A DNA stretch of 64,000 nucleotides from Chlorocebus sabaeus. Its lineage: Eukaryota > Chordata > Mammalia > Primates > Cercopithecidae. Shown here in pieces: positions 22,575-34,607 of this stretch (its first letter is position 1; every line of letters begins with the position of its first letter). The notes beneath the pieces are model-generated. The model had not been told where the DNA came from. It searched no databases and saw nothing but the letters and a program-made list of their open reading frames with translations. Position numbers and translations under genes: made by a program. The DNA lies in NCBI RefSeq assembly GCF_047675955.1, contig NC_132926.1, positions 13,273,326 to 13,337,325 on the forward strand, given 5' to 3'.

Positions 22575-24470
22575 TATGTATTTTTCCCGTTAATCATTTT
22601 GGCCATCTCATAATCACCATATTGTATTATAAAGAGTAACTATTTCTCAGTCTACATGTATCAGGATTCTTTATACTCAGGTCTGGATTTTAGAACTAGC
22701 TTTCTGTAGGGGTAGGTAAAGTTCAAGGATTTTGTAGAAGAATGAGCTTCTTTGGACCTTTCTACTATCCTGTTATGTGCCTAAATCCATATTTCCTAGG
22801 GATGGGGATGGGCTGGGAGAGAAGCAAGAATATTTGATGTTGAAAGGTCAGTAATAGACATTGACCAGTGGAAAACCCAAGTAACGCTGTGGTGCCAGTA
22901 GGATGCAGGGAGCCTTCATTGTTCTAGGAGGTGATGATGGTGTTACCAGTAACGTAAAATAAAGGGACACCGTGACCATGTGGCTATACTCTGGGGTGAA
23001 GGATGGTGTCATCCTCTTTTCAATCTGTATCCCTTTGTTGTTTGCGGGGAAACTGGTATAGCTTTACAGAGACAATTGCCTGTAAGCTGGAAACACCTGG
23101 TAAATAAAAAGTGATAGAACCAAATGGCTCCCACGGTTCTTGCCTCAAGTCAGAGAAAAGCTGTGATGAGTCAAAAAATACTCCAGGTGCAAGAGCCCAG
23201 GGCCTTGATGCACATGTGAAAGGCAGGCACCTTCCAGAAATAGCATTCCTGACCCCAGAGACTTGGATGGCCTTGTTTTAATTTCAGAGTTAGAATAATG
23301 ACCATTTTATGAACAACCAAATAGTTATTCTGGGTTCTCCTCTCAAGAGTGTGGTCTGAGACCTTGGCTTGTATAGTCTAAGTATGTAATAACTGAGTGT
23401 GTTTCCCATGATCCTGTGACAGCCTTCACTTTGAGTTCTATTTCAGAACACCCTCTTTCTGGGGGCACCTAAACATAGGCCCTAGGGAAATGGAATTTAG
23501 AAGCAGCATTATCTGCAGGGCAGTCTGGGGCCAAGCTGGCCAACTCCTCACTCTCAGTTCAATGGAAAGCAACAGGAAGTTGCCCCTACATTTGGGGGAT
23601 GGTAAAAGGAGCTACCATTTGGTAAGCTGAGTGAGTGTCCCAGGGCAACTTATTAACTGGAATTCTCTGAGAAACCAGTTAAATTGGAGTGTTGGGTAGT
23701 GACTTGGAGTTGAGAAAGGAGCACTAAACTGGAATTCACAGCAGCTCCTGCATAACCACATGTGCGTCATTGTCCTGGATGCTGTCATCTCTAGTTCATG
23801 GCTAGGATTCTTCCTGCTGTTAAACCCCATGCATGGTTTTATGCACAAGAACCACTAGCTCAGGATGCCTTACAGAAAAGTTTTTTGCAAGAGGAAAAGC
23901 CTTCAAAACAGGAAGAAGTGTTGGTTGTCCTCTCTCTCTCTCATAAATGCCTCCATTTATTACTGATAATGGCATTTTTAAAATGTTAATGATAAGATTG
24001 TTTTCACCTCATCGAATGACTTCCAAAACTAAATACAGAGCAACCAGGAATATCAGAATGAATGATCCCTCGAACATTGGTTAACTATGGAAGCGAAACC
24101 CTTCTGAATATTGACAGGATAGGGCAGCCTCCATGTCAGTAAATACTTGGGACAGACAGGACATTGGGTTCAGGGGAACCCTCTGGAAGAGTCAGGTGAT
24201 CACTGGTTGCAGGGGCTGGTTCTTTTTGGAACCCTAGTGGCCGATGAGTCTAAAGCCGCACAAACTATGCCACATGAGAATGTGACTTTAGCCCTCTCTT
24301 GAATGAAATCAAGTAGAGATTAAGTCAGTTTTGACCCTCATCAGAAAGGTTTAAGCTATTGGAGTTCCTACATTTCATCCTGTGTCTTTGGGGTTAAGAG
24401 GTGAGGCTCTGGGCCACAGCTCCTGGTGTCTCCTAGAGGGGTGGCTCATGAGAATGGCCATATTGAAGAA
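22575..24470. other. Repeat-free block
   Basis: Nearly 1.9 kb with no element I recognise and no exon-like frame. The 78-codon minus frame at 23612-23848 has no supporting signals. Confidence 0.4.
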
Positions 24471-24471
24471 T

Positions 24472-24690
24472 CCTTGAGAACATAGACTTTGGAATTATGC
24501 AGGTCTAGGTTATAATCGTGCCCCTACCATGTACTAGGTGTGTAAATTTGGCCATTTAATACCTCTCTAATTTTAGCCTCCTTATTGCTAAATGGGGAAA
24601 ATACAGTATGTTCCGTGTAGTGAGTAGTTAGAGAGGAAAGAGATCTCATGATAAATTCCTAAGGAATGGGGGCTGGGCTTATAAGAAAGG
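24472..24690 (+). repeat. MIR SINE
   Basis: 'gaacatagactttggaatta' start, 'catgtactaggtgtgtaaat' core, then a worn tail. Confidence 0.7.
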
Positions 24691-24931
24691 GTCCGGCATC
24701 AATCCTGTGAACAAAACACTAGGATTAGACCCATCACCTCTAAAGCAGGAAGAAGGAGGCTAGCTGGATGCTGGGATGTGGGTGGTGGGTCAGTGATTGC
24801 AGAGGCCACTAAACCAATACTATGATAGAGAAAATAGAAGACCTGTTGGGGGCTGGGCACAGGTAGGATGCAGCTCTCAAGGTGGGCACAGAACAGGCTT
24901 GTGTGCAAGGTGCAAGTCCTTAGATTACTTG

Positions 24932-25640
24932 ATGTATTCGTTTCCTATTGCTGTCGTAACAAATTACCACAGATTTAGTGGCATAAAGCAACACAAACGT
25001 AGTATTTTACAGTTCTGGAGGTCAGAAGTCCAAAATGGATTTCACTGGGCTTGAAATCAAGATGTTGGCAGGGTCACATTCACTCTTTTTTTTTTTTTTT
25101 TTTTTGAGACGGAGTCTTGCTGTGTTGCCCAGGCTGGAGTGCAGTGGCGCGATCTCGGCTCACTGCAAGCTCCGCCTCCCGGGTTCACGCCATTCTCCTG
25201 CCTCAGCCTCCGAGTGGCTGGGACTACAGGCGCCCGCCACCAGGCCCGGCTAATTTTTTGTATTTTTAGTAGAGACAGGGTTTCACCATGTTAGCCAGGA
25301 TGGTCTCAATCTCCTGACCTCGTGATCCACCCGCCTCAGCCTCCCAAAGTGCTGGGATTACAGGCTTGAGCCACCGCGCCTGGCCACACATTCACTCTTA
25401 AAATCCTAGGAGATAATTCATTTCTTTGCCTTTTCCTGATTCTAGAGTCCACCTACATTCCTTGACTACAAGGCCCCTTCCTCTGTCTTCAAAGCAACAG
25501 TGAAGCATCTTCAAGCCTCTTTCTCTGCTGTGTCATCACATCCCCTTTCTCCTCCCAGGCCAAGTGTAGAACTCTGTTGGATGGCACTAGACAGAAATCA
25601 CATCCCTCCTACAGGATTTCTACAAAGCATGTGTTCCTGG
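24932..25640 (-). mobile_element. MaLR/MLT1-type LTR, split by AluY
   Basis: Reversed LTR 3' end 'gtattcgtttcctattgctg', then 'attttacagttctggaggtc' and 'ggcttgaaatcaagatgttgg'. It resumes after the Alu with 'tctttgccttttcctgattc' and 'ttcaaagcaacagtg'. A solitary, non-coding LTR of the ERVL-MaLR class; subfamily uncertain. Confidence 0.75.
25088..25386 (-). mobile_element. AluY
   Basis: Young-type diagnostic bases (tgcaagctccgcctcccggg, 'catgttagccaggatggtc'). Perfect 13-bp duplication cacattcactctt at 25075-25087 and 25387-25399. The low divergence makes it one of the youngest insertions here. Confidence 0.96.
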
Positions 25641-26827
25641 AGCAACTATATGAGGAAGATGGAGAAGGCCTAGAAAATGTGGTCCCTGTTGCCTTTGAGA
25701 CTTACACATCATCCTGAAACCCAGCACAATGACTGTTTATCAAGATCAACTGTGCTTGATCAACTCAAGATCAAATTAAGTCTAATTTTAAATGGGAAGA
25801 AAGGTAGCACTCTTCTTATATTCTTACTGGAGAAGCTATCCTTCTTGGTTCTGTTCCATTTTGCACATGGAGTAGGGTTTTAAATAGCCAGATCCAAGGC
25901 TGGATTTGAAAGCTCATGAACAGAGCTATGAAGAGCTTTGTGATGAAAAGGGTTATTATTGGCCTCCCATCCATTGGCTTATCTTTTTTTATTCTTTAAG
26001 TAATATGACAAATGAGGGATATGATAGGATTGTCTTTGGTGTAGTTTCATGAGTTGACATAATTTAGAGCCATTTCCAATTGGCAATGCTGCAAGAAAAA
26101 AAACTTGCAGTCAGACAAACAAGGAAATTACTTAATTAGCAACTCAGGTGAGCGCTGGCTTTTGAGAAAGATGTTAAGGTTGGAGGAAAGACAGGAGACC
26201 CACAGAGGCAGCATGTCACAGTTGGGTGTTTAGCCAAAGACATGTTCTTCTGTCCCTTTCCTCCTGCATGAGTCTTTTCTGACTGTTCACCTGAAATTGG
26301 ATATGGAAGAGCTCTGCTGCCACTGCTGCCAGCCTGGTAGACAGAAAACGTCAACGTTAAAGAAAAATGATTGTGTGTTTGGTTCCCTCCAGTTTTCATG
26401 AAATAAACATCACCTGGCAATTCCTTGGAGATGAATTAGCCACTATTTCATTCCCCTTAGTCCTTCCTGCTGGGTTAATTATTGCTCTGAACAATGGCAG
26501 CATTAATCAGCGTGATAACAGTTTCTAGTCATCAGCAGTGTAACCAGATTTGATGCATATGGAGGTCCCTCTATCAAACCATCAGGAAGATCAGAAACTC
26601 AGTCTAGGGGGTGCTCTTTCCTAGGAGACCCACAAGTGTCCAGGCTGGGGAATTGTTCCTTTGGGTGATTTAATTTTGAATAGGTTCCAGGTGTCATCTG
26701 CGTGACAAGGCTGAAGAAGTCTGTTTTGGTGGAACTCCAAGACTTTTGCTCTGGGTCAGAGTCTTTGACTTCCATATATGTCAGCTTTGATGCTTTTAAA
26801 AGCTGCAGAAGCAGTCCAAGTATCATG
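25641..26827. other. Repeat-poor stretch
   Basis: I see no clear repeat or exon. Several plain AT-rich segments (25980-26130). Confidence 0.4.
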
Positions 26828-27044
26828 GTTTAGTAGACAGACTTTGGATCCAGACAGGCATGGATTCAAACATGAGCTTCTGGACTAACTGGTCGTGGGA
26901 ATTTGGGAAAAATTTAACACTTACGGATAAATATAATCTATGTGGAACACTTTCACATAGTGCCTGGCACACAATAAGTGGTCATAAATGGTAGTTTATA
27001 AAATGAGGATACCACTAAAACTGTAAAAAAAAAAAAAAAAAATT
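26828..27044 (+). repeat. MIR SINE followed by an A run
   Basis: 'agacagactttggatccaga' start and 'agtgcctggcacacaataag' end fit MIR to about 27000. A run of about 18 As (27027-27044) follows. Confidence 0.75.
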
Positions 27045-27739
27045 TAATTATGTGACTGCAGCCTGTTTTCTGGGACTTTAGCAGCAAGGGGTATATCCTC
27101 AGGGAAAGAATACCATCAGTACCACTCCAGGTGAAAAGGTAGCTAGAGTATTCCCTACTCTTAAAGCGAGTCACTATCAGAGTGGCAGGTTTGTACATAA
27201 ACAGGTTCCTGAAAATGCCAAATGGCAGTACCTCTCCTTGTTAACAACTGCTGGTTTCATCTAGTGACAGCCAAGGTCCTAAATCCTCCAGACCTATGGA
27301 TCCTACAAATTCCTGGGTCATTTCTTCTTTACAGAACCAGAACAGACTGCCTTGACCGCTTTCCCTTGGGTTAACAATGGGTCTTGACTTGGTTCTGCCT
27401 AAGACCTGAGAGCAGCAGAACAAAACCACTAACTCAGAATTTTCTTTCCCTTTCTTGGTCTCACCTGGCCTTTCAAAAGTCCAGGAACCCCCAAAGACTA
27501 AAAGGCATCTTCAGCCAGTGTCACTAGGCACCTTCAACCAGTATCACTAGGGAGACCAATTCAAGAAGACGACCAACCAATGCATGGTCTTAGCTCCACC
27601 CTCAGCACACACGTGTCCTCCATATATGCTCCATAGAATGCAACATACAACATATCTAATAAAAATCCTAATACAAATTATTGAGGAACTACAGACTCTT
27701 TTATATGCAGGCATTGCAAATGTGCACATTTCAAGAAAT
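27045..27739. other. Unassigned stretch
   Basis: No repeat family recognised apart from the 23-bp tandem pair annotated separately. No coding signal. Confidence 0.4.
27504..27549. repeat. 23-bp tandem duplication
   Basis: Units 27504-27526 and 27527-27549 (ggcaYcttcaRccagtRtc...) match at 20 of 23 positions. Confidence 0.85.
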
Positions 27740-27907
27740 CATTTAAACAAATTTCTTTGGAGACGAGGTCTTACTCTGTCACCTAGGCTAGAGTGCATTA
27801 TTGTGATCATAGCTCAGTGCAGCCTTGAACTCCTGCGCTCACGTGATCCTCCCGCCTTGGCCTCCCAAAGCATTGGGATTAACAGATGTGAACCACCACC
27901 CCCGGCC
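27740..27907 (-). mobile_element. Alu monomer (FLAM/FRAM-like)
   Basis: A single reversed Alu arm ('gagacgaggtcttactctgtc' to 'gtgaaccaccacccccggcc') with a degraded A-tail. Duplication acatttcaagaat-like / acatttcaaaaat at 27726 and 27908. Confidence 0.85.
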
Positions 27908-29379
27908 ACATTTCAAAAATATTCAAGTGGAAAGGCGAAAGGCACACATCATGGACTCTGGCAACCATAACATTGTACTAGTGTGTAATGCTGGGCCTGT
28001 ATGAGAGCATCTTTTCTTTATTATGCTAGTTCGTGCTTAGGAAGCACTGTGGCGTGTTCTTGGGTGTCATGTAAAGGGCCAAAGAGAGAACCTAGAGTTT
28101 TCAAATATCTTCAGTCTACTTCTGACTTCATTGGCAATATTTGACATTCACCTTGTATAGTAGAGACAGAGTTCTCCTTTTGGGAACAGGGACCCCTTTG
28201 GGTCACAGGGAATAGAGTTTGTTAAATGTCTCCAAAGAACGGGAACCCTGGTACAGGTTGGGTGAGACTTTTTAAACAAACAGAATTCTGGCTAACACCT
28301 TCTATTAGTCCCTAGAAATCCTCCATTCCTCTTGCCCACATCAAACTTTGAGGTACCGCTGGGGTTGGCAGCAGCTTGGCTCTGCCATCGTGTCCAAATT
28401 CCACTATTTCTGTCCTGAATTTGCATTTCCTGGCAGACCTGAGCCAAGTCCCAATGAAACAGCCATAGCTTTTTAGAACTACGGGCAAAATCGGGCTGGG
28501 AAGAGGTGAGGGGGGCAGAGAGGGGACGGGGGAGAACATACACAGTAATTGTCACGAAGGGCCCAAGGACGTCATTTCACATAATCTTTGCTCACTCACT
28601 TCCAGTGTGGCCCTTCCAGCTCCTCAATCCGGGCATGGAGCCGTGCTTTTTATAGACTGTAAGTCCATTGTGGAGTTATGTATCCTGGCAGTTTATAAAG
28701 TGGTGCTTTCTCTATTTTTATGGGTGCCCTAGGACAGCGCAGGCACACACGTCTCTTGGTACTTTCTCATTCCACACTGCTTGTGATGAATGAAGAAGGA
28801 CTGCTGCCTCCCGCCGCTTCACAGGATAGACCTGGGCAGCCTCTGATTTGCTGTGTGTCCCCAGTGGAGCCAACCCTTTCAAACCCCCTGCCCCCTGCCC
28901 CCTGCCGGATATTGTGGGAGTGAATGAGGGATGAGGATGAGAGGAAGCCCTCCCTGAAGGGTTATGTAAATCTGAAAGGCTCTGTGGACTTTGAGGCTGG
29001 CCTAGGGAAACCTCAACAATCAGCTACTCCTTGCTTTTTATTAGATTCCCTATAAACAAGTAGGGCATGATTGCGGGGGAATCAGAGGACATGAGGCTGC
29101 TTCATGCTTGAGGACTTTTCCCCAGCACTGGTGCCAAGCAGTTAGAACCTCTTCTCATGATGCAGCACTGATTAGCCTGGTTCTCCCTCAGACCTCAACC
29201 TTTTGTTGAGGGGAAGAAACACTTGTGGTAGAAGGAAACATAGTTAATGGAAGGATCATGTGCATGGACTATCATCTTGTCAGTGATGATAATAGGCATG
29301 GTTGCCTAGATCTTTCCAGTCAGCTGCCATGTTCTGTCAGCACAGCTTTCATAATGTCCTCTTCCTTTTATTAACAATG
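27908..29379. other. Repeat-poor block
   Basis: No element recognised over about 1.4 kb. Contains a CRE-like gacgtcat at 28569-28576, a G-quadruplex motif and a triple ccccctg run (28888-28907). No exon found. Confidence 0.4.
28495..28531 (+). other. G-quadruplex motif
   Basis: At least five G runs (gggctggg ... ggggggcagagaggggacggggg) lie within 37 bases. One loop is about nine bases, so this is a moderate motif. Confidence 0.6.
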
Positions 29380-29870
29380 TCTCTGGGATCCTGGGTTTTC
29401 TGTCCTCAGATTCATCCTGAACACCATAACTAGGTCATGCATCCTGGAGAGATATCTTGGTACTTTGCCTCCCACTGTTCAAAGGCTCCCTATTGCCAAT
29501 GATACAGTCCTAACATTGTATCCTGACATCCGCATCCCTACACAGTATGAGCTCGCTCATGTTTATGATCTCCTGTCCCACTCTTCTTCCATGGGAACTA
29601 GACCAAAGAGCTCTTTGGCCTTCGGACAGCTCCCTGCTCACCTCTCTGCTCAGAGTGCTTTACCTGGACTGCCCCGCAGTAATGATTTTTTGCCTGCAAT
29701 AATTATTGCAATAATAAATACAATAATAAATGCAAAAATAGTAATAAAAACAATAATTATTGTCCTGCAATAATTCTCTCTCCATATCCTTATCTCTCAC
29801 AGAGAAGCCCTGACAGCCTCAGCCCCAGGGAGTCTCTCTCTTTCTCTTTCTCTGAACTCCATTGGCATTG
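29380..29870 (+). repeat. L2 LINE 3' part
   Basis: Forward L2: 'actgttcaaaggctccctat', 'tgagctcgctcatgtttatg', 'tgctttacctggactgcccc', then 'gagaagccctgacagcc' after an AT-rich interruption. The 102-codon open frame at 29465-29773 falls in the L2 ORF2 end but I would not call it intact. Confidence 0.7.
29693..29775. repeat. AT-rich insert with paired palindromes
   Basis: The perfect 12-bp palindrome caataattattg occurs at 29697-29708 and 29751-29762, within an AAT-rich tract. The 12-bp word cctgcaataatt occurs at 29693-29704 and 29764-29775, flanking most of the tract. Confidence 0.85.
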
Positions 29871-30129
29871 GCTAGCTAGGAACTTGTCACTGGTTTATGT
29901 TATTATCTAATTGGTTTAGGTGCTTTATAGAGTATCTACCCTAAGGGCAAGGACTGTTGTCCACCCCTTTGCAGGGAACACTGTGCCTGATATGCTGGGT
30001 GGCCCTTGTCCAAAGTCAGGGTGGCCTTCCATGGCTGTCAGGAGCACTGGCTCAAGCGTGAGGATCGGATGCCACCACATGATCCAACCACAGGCGAGCT
30101 CCTTCATCTCTCTAGTCCAGAGTTTCACT

Positions 30130-30250
30130 CATTTGCAGTGTGAGGAGTGATGACTCTTATTTTATAAAAATACTTATAAGGATTAAATTAGATACTCTGG
30201 TTTCTACCCTTGGCATAGTGCTCAATGTATGATTATCGTTATCGTCATTA
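30130..30250 (+). repeat. MIR SINE tail
   Basis: 'acttataaggattaaattag', 'ttggcatagtgctcaatgta' are the MIR 3' half. Confidence 0.6.
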
Positions 30251-30371
30251 AATCAGTGTGTGTTGATGACTAGGAATTCTGGCAACAAGATCCGGGGCCT
30301 TTCTGAGGGGCTGGACATTGGCTTGGTCTGCCTGTGGAATCCCTCCCTGGCCTGGCTTCCATACATGTGCC

Positions 30372-30500
30372 TGTGTCTGTTTCCTCATGTGCGAATTGGG
30401 ACAACAGGAATATCATAAGAATATTATGGTTATCATAAGTTATCAGGGTTATCATAAGAATTAAATATGACGATGGCTGAAAAATGCCTGCATTTAGGAA
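30372..30500 (+). repeat. MIR SINE fragment with local expansion
   Basis: 'tgtttcctcatgtgcgaatt' then a local tandem of tatcataag (three copies, 30410-30460), then 'gaattaaatatgacgatgg'. Confidence 0.6.
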
Positions 30501-31449
30501 AGAAAGCCTTGGTAAATGAGAAAACCATGGAATTCTACTAGTATCTACGAGTAACCGTCAGGAATCATGGCCTGAGTCACAGCTTGGGCTTTCCTTGATG
30601 GACCTGTTTCCCAGTCCCTGTGTTGAGTCTAGGTGGGGTGGGGAAGTAAAAACTTCCTTCTGGCTCTGACTTTATGTAATTCTGCTCATATGCCTCCCTT
30701 TACCTACTCAGTCCAGACCAGAGATGAGAAAGCTTTGGGATTTTGGAGAACGATTTGTATTCCTTGCTTAGAAGAATAAGACCCTTCAGGTGGCCGAGTT
30801 GGAATCACCTGTTTGCCCCCAAGCAGCTCATCAGACCCCTGCAAACTTCTCCAGGAATACAGAGCACCCCTGGAAATATGTACATTCTCTAAACCGTAGG
30901 ATCCAATGCAGACAGATTAGCACCCCTCCTTCAGCCCTCCTCCTCCATTTCATCAGCTTTATGCTGGGGTGGATAATGTTTCTCTAACTGCCTAATTGGG
31001 AGAATTTAGCTGGAAAATTGCCATCGTGTTCTTTTAAAGGGTGCCAACAGCCCACGGCTGCCAGCTATAATGTCAGTGGGTAATCCCGGCTCTGCCGCCA
31101 CGGAGCCAGGGAGGACCCGTCTTTCTCCAGACTCCTTCCCAGGTGGTGAGAGCAGGCCACCAGCCCTAAGAGGAAAGAACACCAAGGAGGAGGACAGAGG
31201 TGGCCAAGAAAGCAGCTGCAGGCACAGGTCTGTTTCCCTCCCTCCTCATGACCCTCCCCAGCCTGCACCGCTGGGGATTGAAATGTCCTTAAATTGCAGT
31301 GTCACACCAGGACTCCCTGGGCCTGTGGTGTACTGCTCAGCTCCGTGGACTCCCACTGTAGCAATCTTGAGTTTAGACTGAGTCTGGGGGTTGTTCAAGA
31401 AAAGGGAAATCTAATTGCTAAGGCTTGTTCCTAAGTTTGAGAGAGACAG
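30501..31449. other. Repeat-poor block
   Basis: No repeat recognised. Overlapping frames at 31065-31381 on both strands lack coding signals. Several CpGs near 31080-31130 but no island. Confidence 0.4.
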
Positions 31450-31600
31450 TGTAGAATAGTGTTGAGGCGTACAGACCTTTGAGCCAGGCTGCTTGCTTAT
31501 GTTCTAATCTAGGCTCTGCTACTTGCTGGGCAAGTTACCAAATCTTCTAGCTTCATCATCTGTAAAACAGGGGTGATAATATGAGCACTTTCCTCTGTTC
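31450..31600 (+). repeat. MIR SINE
   Basis: 'gtgttgaggcgtacagacct', 'ctctgctacttgctgggcaa', 'catcatctgtaaaacagggg'. Confidence 0.8.
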
Positions 31601-31871
31601 ACATATCAGGGGACCCAGGCAGATGGAGGCTCTGCTGTCTTTAACACGTGGCATCCGGGACCTTCTTGCCAGGTGGGCATCTAGCCCACAGAAAAAGAAA
31701 AGGCATAAAGAATTAGGTAGGGAGGTTTTCTTAGAAGGGATATGTCCTACTCTGGTCACACTCCACTCTCTAGACTGCAGTCACATGGTCCTAACCCAGC
31801 TAGGTGGGGGAGGGTAGTTGAGCTGCTGCTAAGGATGAAGAGTCTCTGCCATACCCAGAAAACCTCCCTAA

Positions 31872-31949
31872 TCGTAACAGTAGCTGACGCTTATTGAGTG
31901 CTTTCCGTGTGCCATGCACTGACACATTCACTTGATTAATTCAATTGTT
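31872..31949 (-). repeat. MIR SINE fragment
   Basis: 'gtagctgacgcttattgag', 'ccgtgtgccatgcactgac' reversed MIR. Ends at the Alu insertion site; 31601-31871 before it shows nothing. Confidence 0.65.
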
Positions 31950-31964
31950 AAAAATGGCATGATG

Positions 31965-32248
31965 GGCCCGGCACAGTGGCTCATGCTTGTAATCCCAGCA
32001 CTTTGGGAGGCTGAGGCGGGCAGATCAGGAGGTCAACAGATCCAGATCATCCTGCCCAATATGGTGAAACTCCGCCTCTACTAAAAATACAGAAGTTAGC
32101 TGGGCATGGTGGCACTTGTCAGCAATCCCAGCTACTTGGGAGGCTGAGGCAGGCGAATCGCTTGAACCAGGGAGTCAGATGTTGCAGTGAGCCGAGATCG
32201 AGTCACTGCACTCCAGCCTGGAGACAGAGCGAGACTCCGTCTCAAAAA
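31965..32248 (+). mobile_element. Alu
   Basis: Full-length forward Alu, diverged. Perfect 16-bp duplication taaaaatggcatgatg at 31949-31964 and 32249-32264. Confidence 0.96.
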
Positions 32249-32389
32249 TAAAAATGGCATGATGATACTAGATGTATATAATATATCAGTGAGGGTCGTG
32301 GTAGGAACCCAGATGGAACCCTCAAGAGGCCAGTTAAAGAGGATCGAATGGTATTTGTACAACCATATTCATCATTTATACAGTCAGCA

Positions 32390-32865
32390 TTACTTACATA
32401 GTCAAAAGGTAGAAGCAACTCAAGTGTCCATCAGTGGATGGATAGATAAACCGAATGTAATATAGATAGACAATGAGATGTTATTCAGCCATAGAAAGGA
32501 AGAATTCAGACACAGGCTACAACATGGATAGACCTTGAAGACATTATGCCAAGTGAAATAAGCTAGTCACAAAAATACAAATACTATATGTTTCCATTTA
32601 CATGAGGTATCTAGAGTAGAAAATTCACGGGAGCAGAAAGTGGAATAATGGTTGCTAGAGGAGAAGGTAGGGAAGGGCAAATGAGGAGTTGCTATTGAAT
32701 GGGTCCAGAGTCTCAGTTTTGCAGGATGAGAACAGTTCTAGAGATGGATGGTAGTGATGATTACACAACAATGTGAATGTACTTAACGCCACAGAGCTAT
32801 ACACTTGAATATCGTTCAGATGTTAAATTTGATGCTATGTACACTTTGCCACAATGAAAAATAAT
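32390..32865 (+). mobile_element. Old L1 (L1M-type) 3' region
   Basis: Contains 'caactcaagtgtccatcagt', 'gttattcagccatagaaagg', 'acaacatggatagaccttga' and 'gatggatggtagtgatgatt', the worn C-terminal ORF2 and 3' UTR of an old L1. No open frame survives. Confidence 0.85.
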
Positions 32866-33317
32866 TTTGAAAGAGGGTTTCAGGAAGGGAATTTTTACAA
32901 ATAGATGGGTGATAGGTGCTTATGAATGATGGTTAAACATGAGGAAGTAGCACCCGCAGGAAGCTACATCCACCCCTAGGCCTGAGGGGTTCATGGAAGG
33001 AGAGGTTATTGGGACAAGTTGAGAGCAGTAGCCATGGCAAAAGGGCCACCCAACAGAAGCTGTGGCTTTTGGGAACTCAGCACTTCCCAACCACGGCCCA
33101 GCAGAGAGGAGTCAGGGGATAGATACGTGACTTCTGTCCTCTGGCCCTCTGATCTCCTGCTCATGACTCCTACTGGGCGCCCCCCTCTAGAAGTCAGCAG
33201 CCAAGGGAAGCTTGTAATATAGTCCATGCAAATTATCCTCCCCAGGGCTCAGAGAAGGCTAGAGGGTGAAGAGCAGACTTCGAGGTCCGCTAGAAAGTAT
33301 GCCTTGCAGCTCCACCA
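32866..33317. other. Unassigned stretch
   Basis: No repeat or exon recognised. Confidence 0.4.
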
Positions 33318-33412
33318 TGGGGCAAAAATGAGGTAAAGTCACTCACCCAAGCTCACACCATTAGTGACCTGGGATGGCTTTGAACCTGGGATGCTGACCC
33401 CAGAGCCTCCAG
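33318..33412 (-). repeat. MIR SINE fragment
   Basis: Reversed MIR: 'caagctcacaccattagtga', 'ggctttgaacctgggatg'. Confidence 0.7.
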
Positions 33413-33444
33413 ATGGAAGAAGGAGAAACTAAAATGTCATGAGG

Positions 33445-33600
33445 GTCTGCTTTGTGCCTGGCACTGTGCTTTCTCCTCTCTGATGAGTGAGAAAAGAATC
33501 AGAGAACTTAATTAAGGAACGTACCCAAGATCAAGCAGCCAAGAGGTGGCAGATCAAGGATTTTACTCCAAAGCTGCTGTCTTTCCACCAACTGCATGAC
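33445..33600 (-). repeat. MIR SINE fragment
   Basis: Reversed MIR: 'tttgtgcctggcactgtgct', 'gtacccaagatcaagcagcc', 'caaggattttactccaaag'. Confidence 0.65.
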
Positions 33601-34062
33601 CTTCAGGCTGAGAGCCCCTCACTGTCAGCGCCATTATCACCAGCATCAGGAGCAGGCACTGAGCAAGAGCCGCTTTGTGCTGTGTGTCAGGACAAAGGGA
33701 GCTACTGTGCATAACCCCGGTGCCTCTCCTGCCCCCACTGAGCCTTCAGGCTGGGGCACCTACTTTGTAACAAGCCACACTACACATGGACACAGAAATA
33801 CTGTTCATTCCCCATCAGCAGTCTCCAGAATGCTAGTCCTGAAAGAGACATTTGAAACCATCTCTCAAACCCCCTCATTTGCTCTGGGCCCGAAGGACCC
33901 ATTCATCCAGTGTGAGTTTAGATCCAGAGTTCCACATGGACTGAGCCCCTGGCTGAAGTCGACTCTAAGCTAGACATAGGGGAGACCCAAGATGCAGAGG
34001 ATACCACCAGATATATAGTATAGCATCCTCTCCTTTTCATCTGCATCACTGTCCCCTAGACC
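33601..34062. other. Unassigned stretch
   Basis: No element recognised. The plus frame 33596-33973 shows no splice or start support. Confidence 0.4.
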
Positions 34063-34596
34063 CAGAGTCCAAAACTGCAGTACACACTGGTCAAATCAAC
34101 CTTCTGCCTGTTCTAGTGAATAAAGTATTTTATTTGTGTATTTATTTATTTATTTATTTATTTATGACAGAGTTTTTGCTCTTGTTGTCCAGGTGGAAAT
34201 GCAATGGCATGGTCTTGGCCCACTGCAACCTCCATCCCCTGGGTTCAAGCAATTCTCTTGCCTCAGCCTCCCGAGTACCTGGGATTACAGGCGCCTGCCA
34301 CCACACCTGGCTAATTTTTGTGTTTTTTGTAGAGATTGGATTTCACCATGTTGGCCAGGTTTATCTTGAACTCCTGACCTCAGATGATCTGCCTGCCTCG
34401 GCCTCCCAAAGTGCTGGGATTACAGGTGTGAGCCACCACGCCCAGCCGTGAATAAAGTCTTAATGGTGCACAGACACACTCATGCTTACCTATCTTCTGT
34501 GGCTACTTTCATGTTATAACTGCACAGCTGAGTATGGCCCCAAAGCCAAAAATATTTACCGTCTAACCCTTTACAGAAAAAGCTTGCTGACCCTGA
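34063..34596 (+). mobile_element. hAT-Charlie element, split by an Alu
   Basis: Non-autonomous hAT with 'gtccaaaactgcagta' near its start and 'ccctttacagaaaaagcttg' near its end. Imperfect 8-bp duplication cctagacc / cctaagcc at 34055-34062 and 34597-34604. The orientation given is arbitrary. Same family as 48868-49121. Confidence 0.75.
34127..34447 (-). mobile_element. Alu with (TTTA)n tail
   Basis: Reversed Alu whose tail is (TTTA)n at about 34139-34165. Perfect 11-bp duplication gtgaataaagt at 34116-34126 and 34448-34458. Lies inside the hAT element. Confidence 0.95.
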
Positions 34597-34607
34597 CCTA
34601 AGCCAAC

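Noticed and set aside
31065..31381. Opposed frames with several CpGs, considered as a promoter/first exon
   Set aside because: CpG density is well below island level and neither frame has a donor or credible start.
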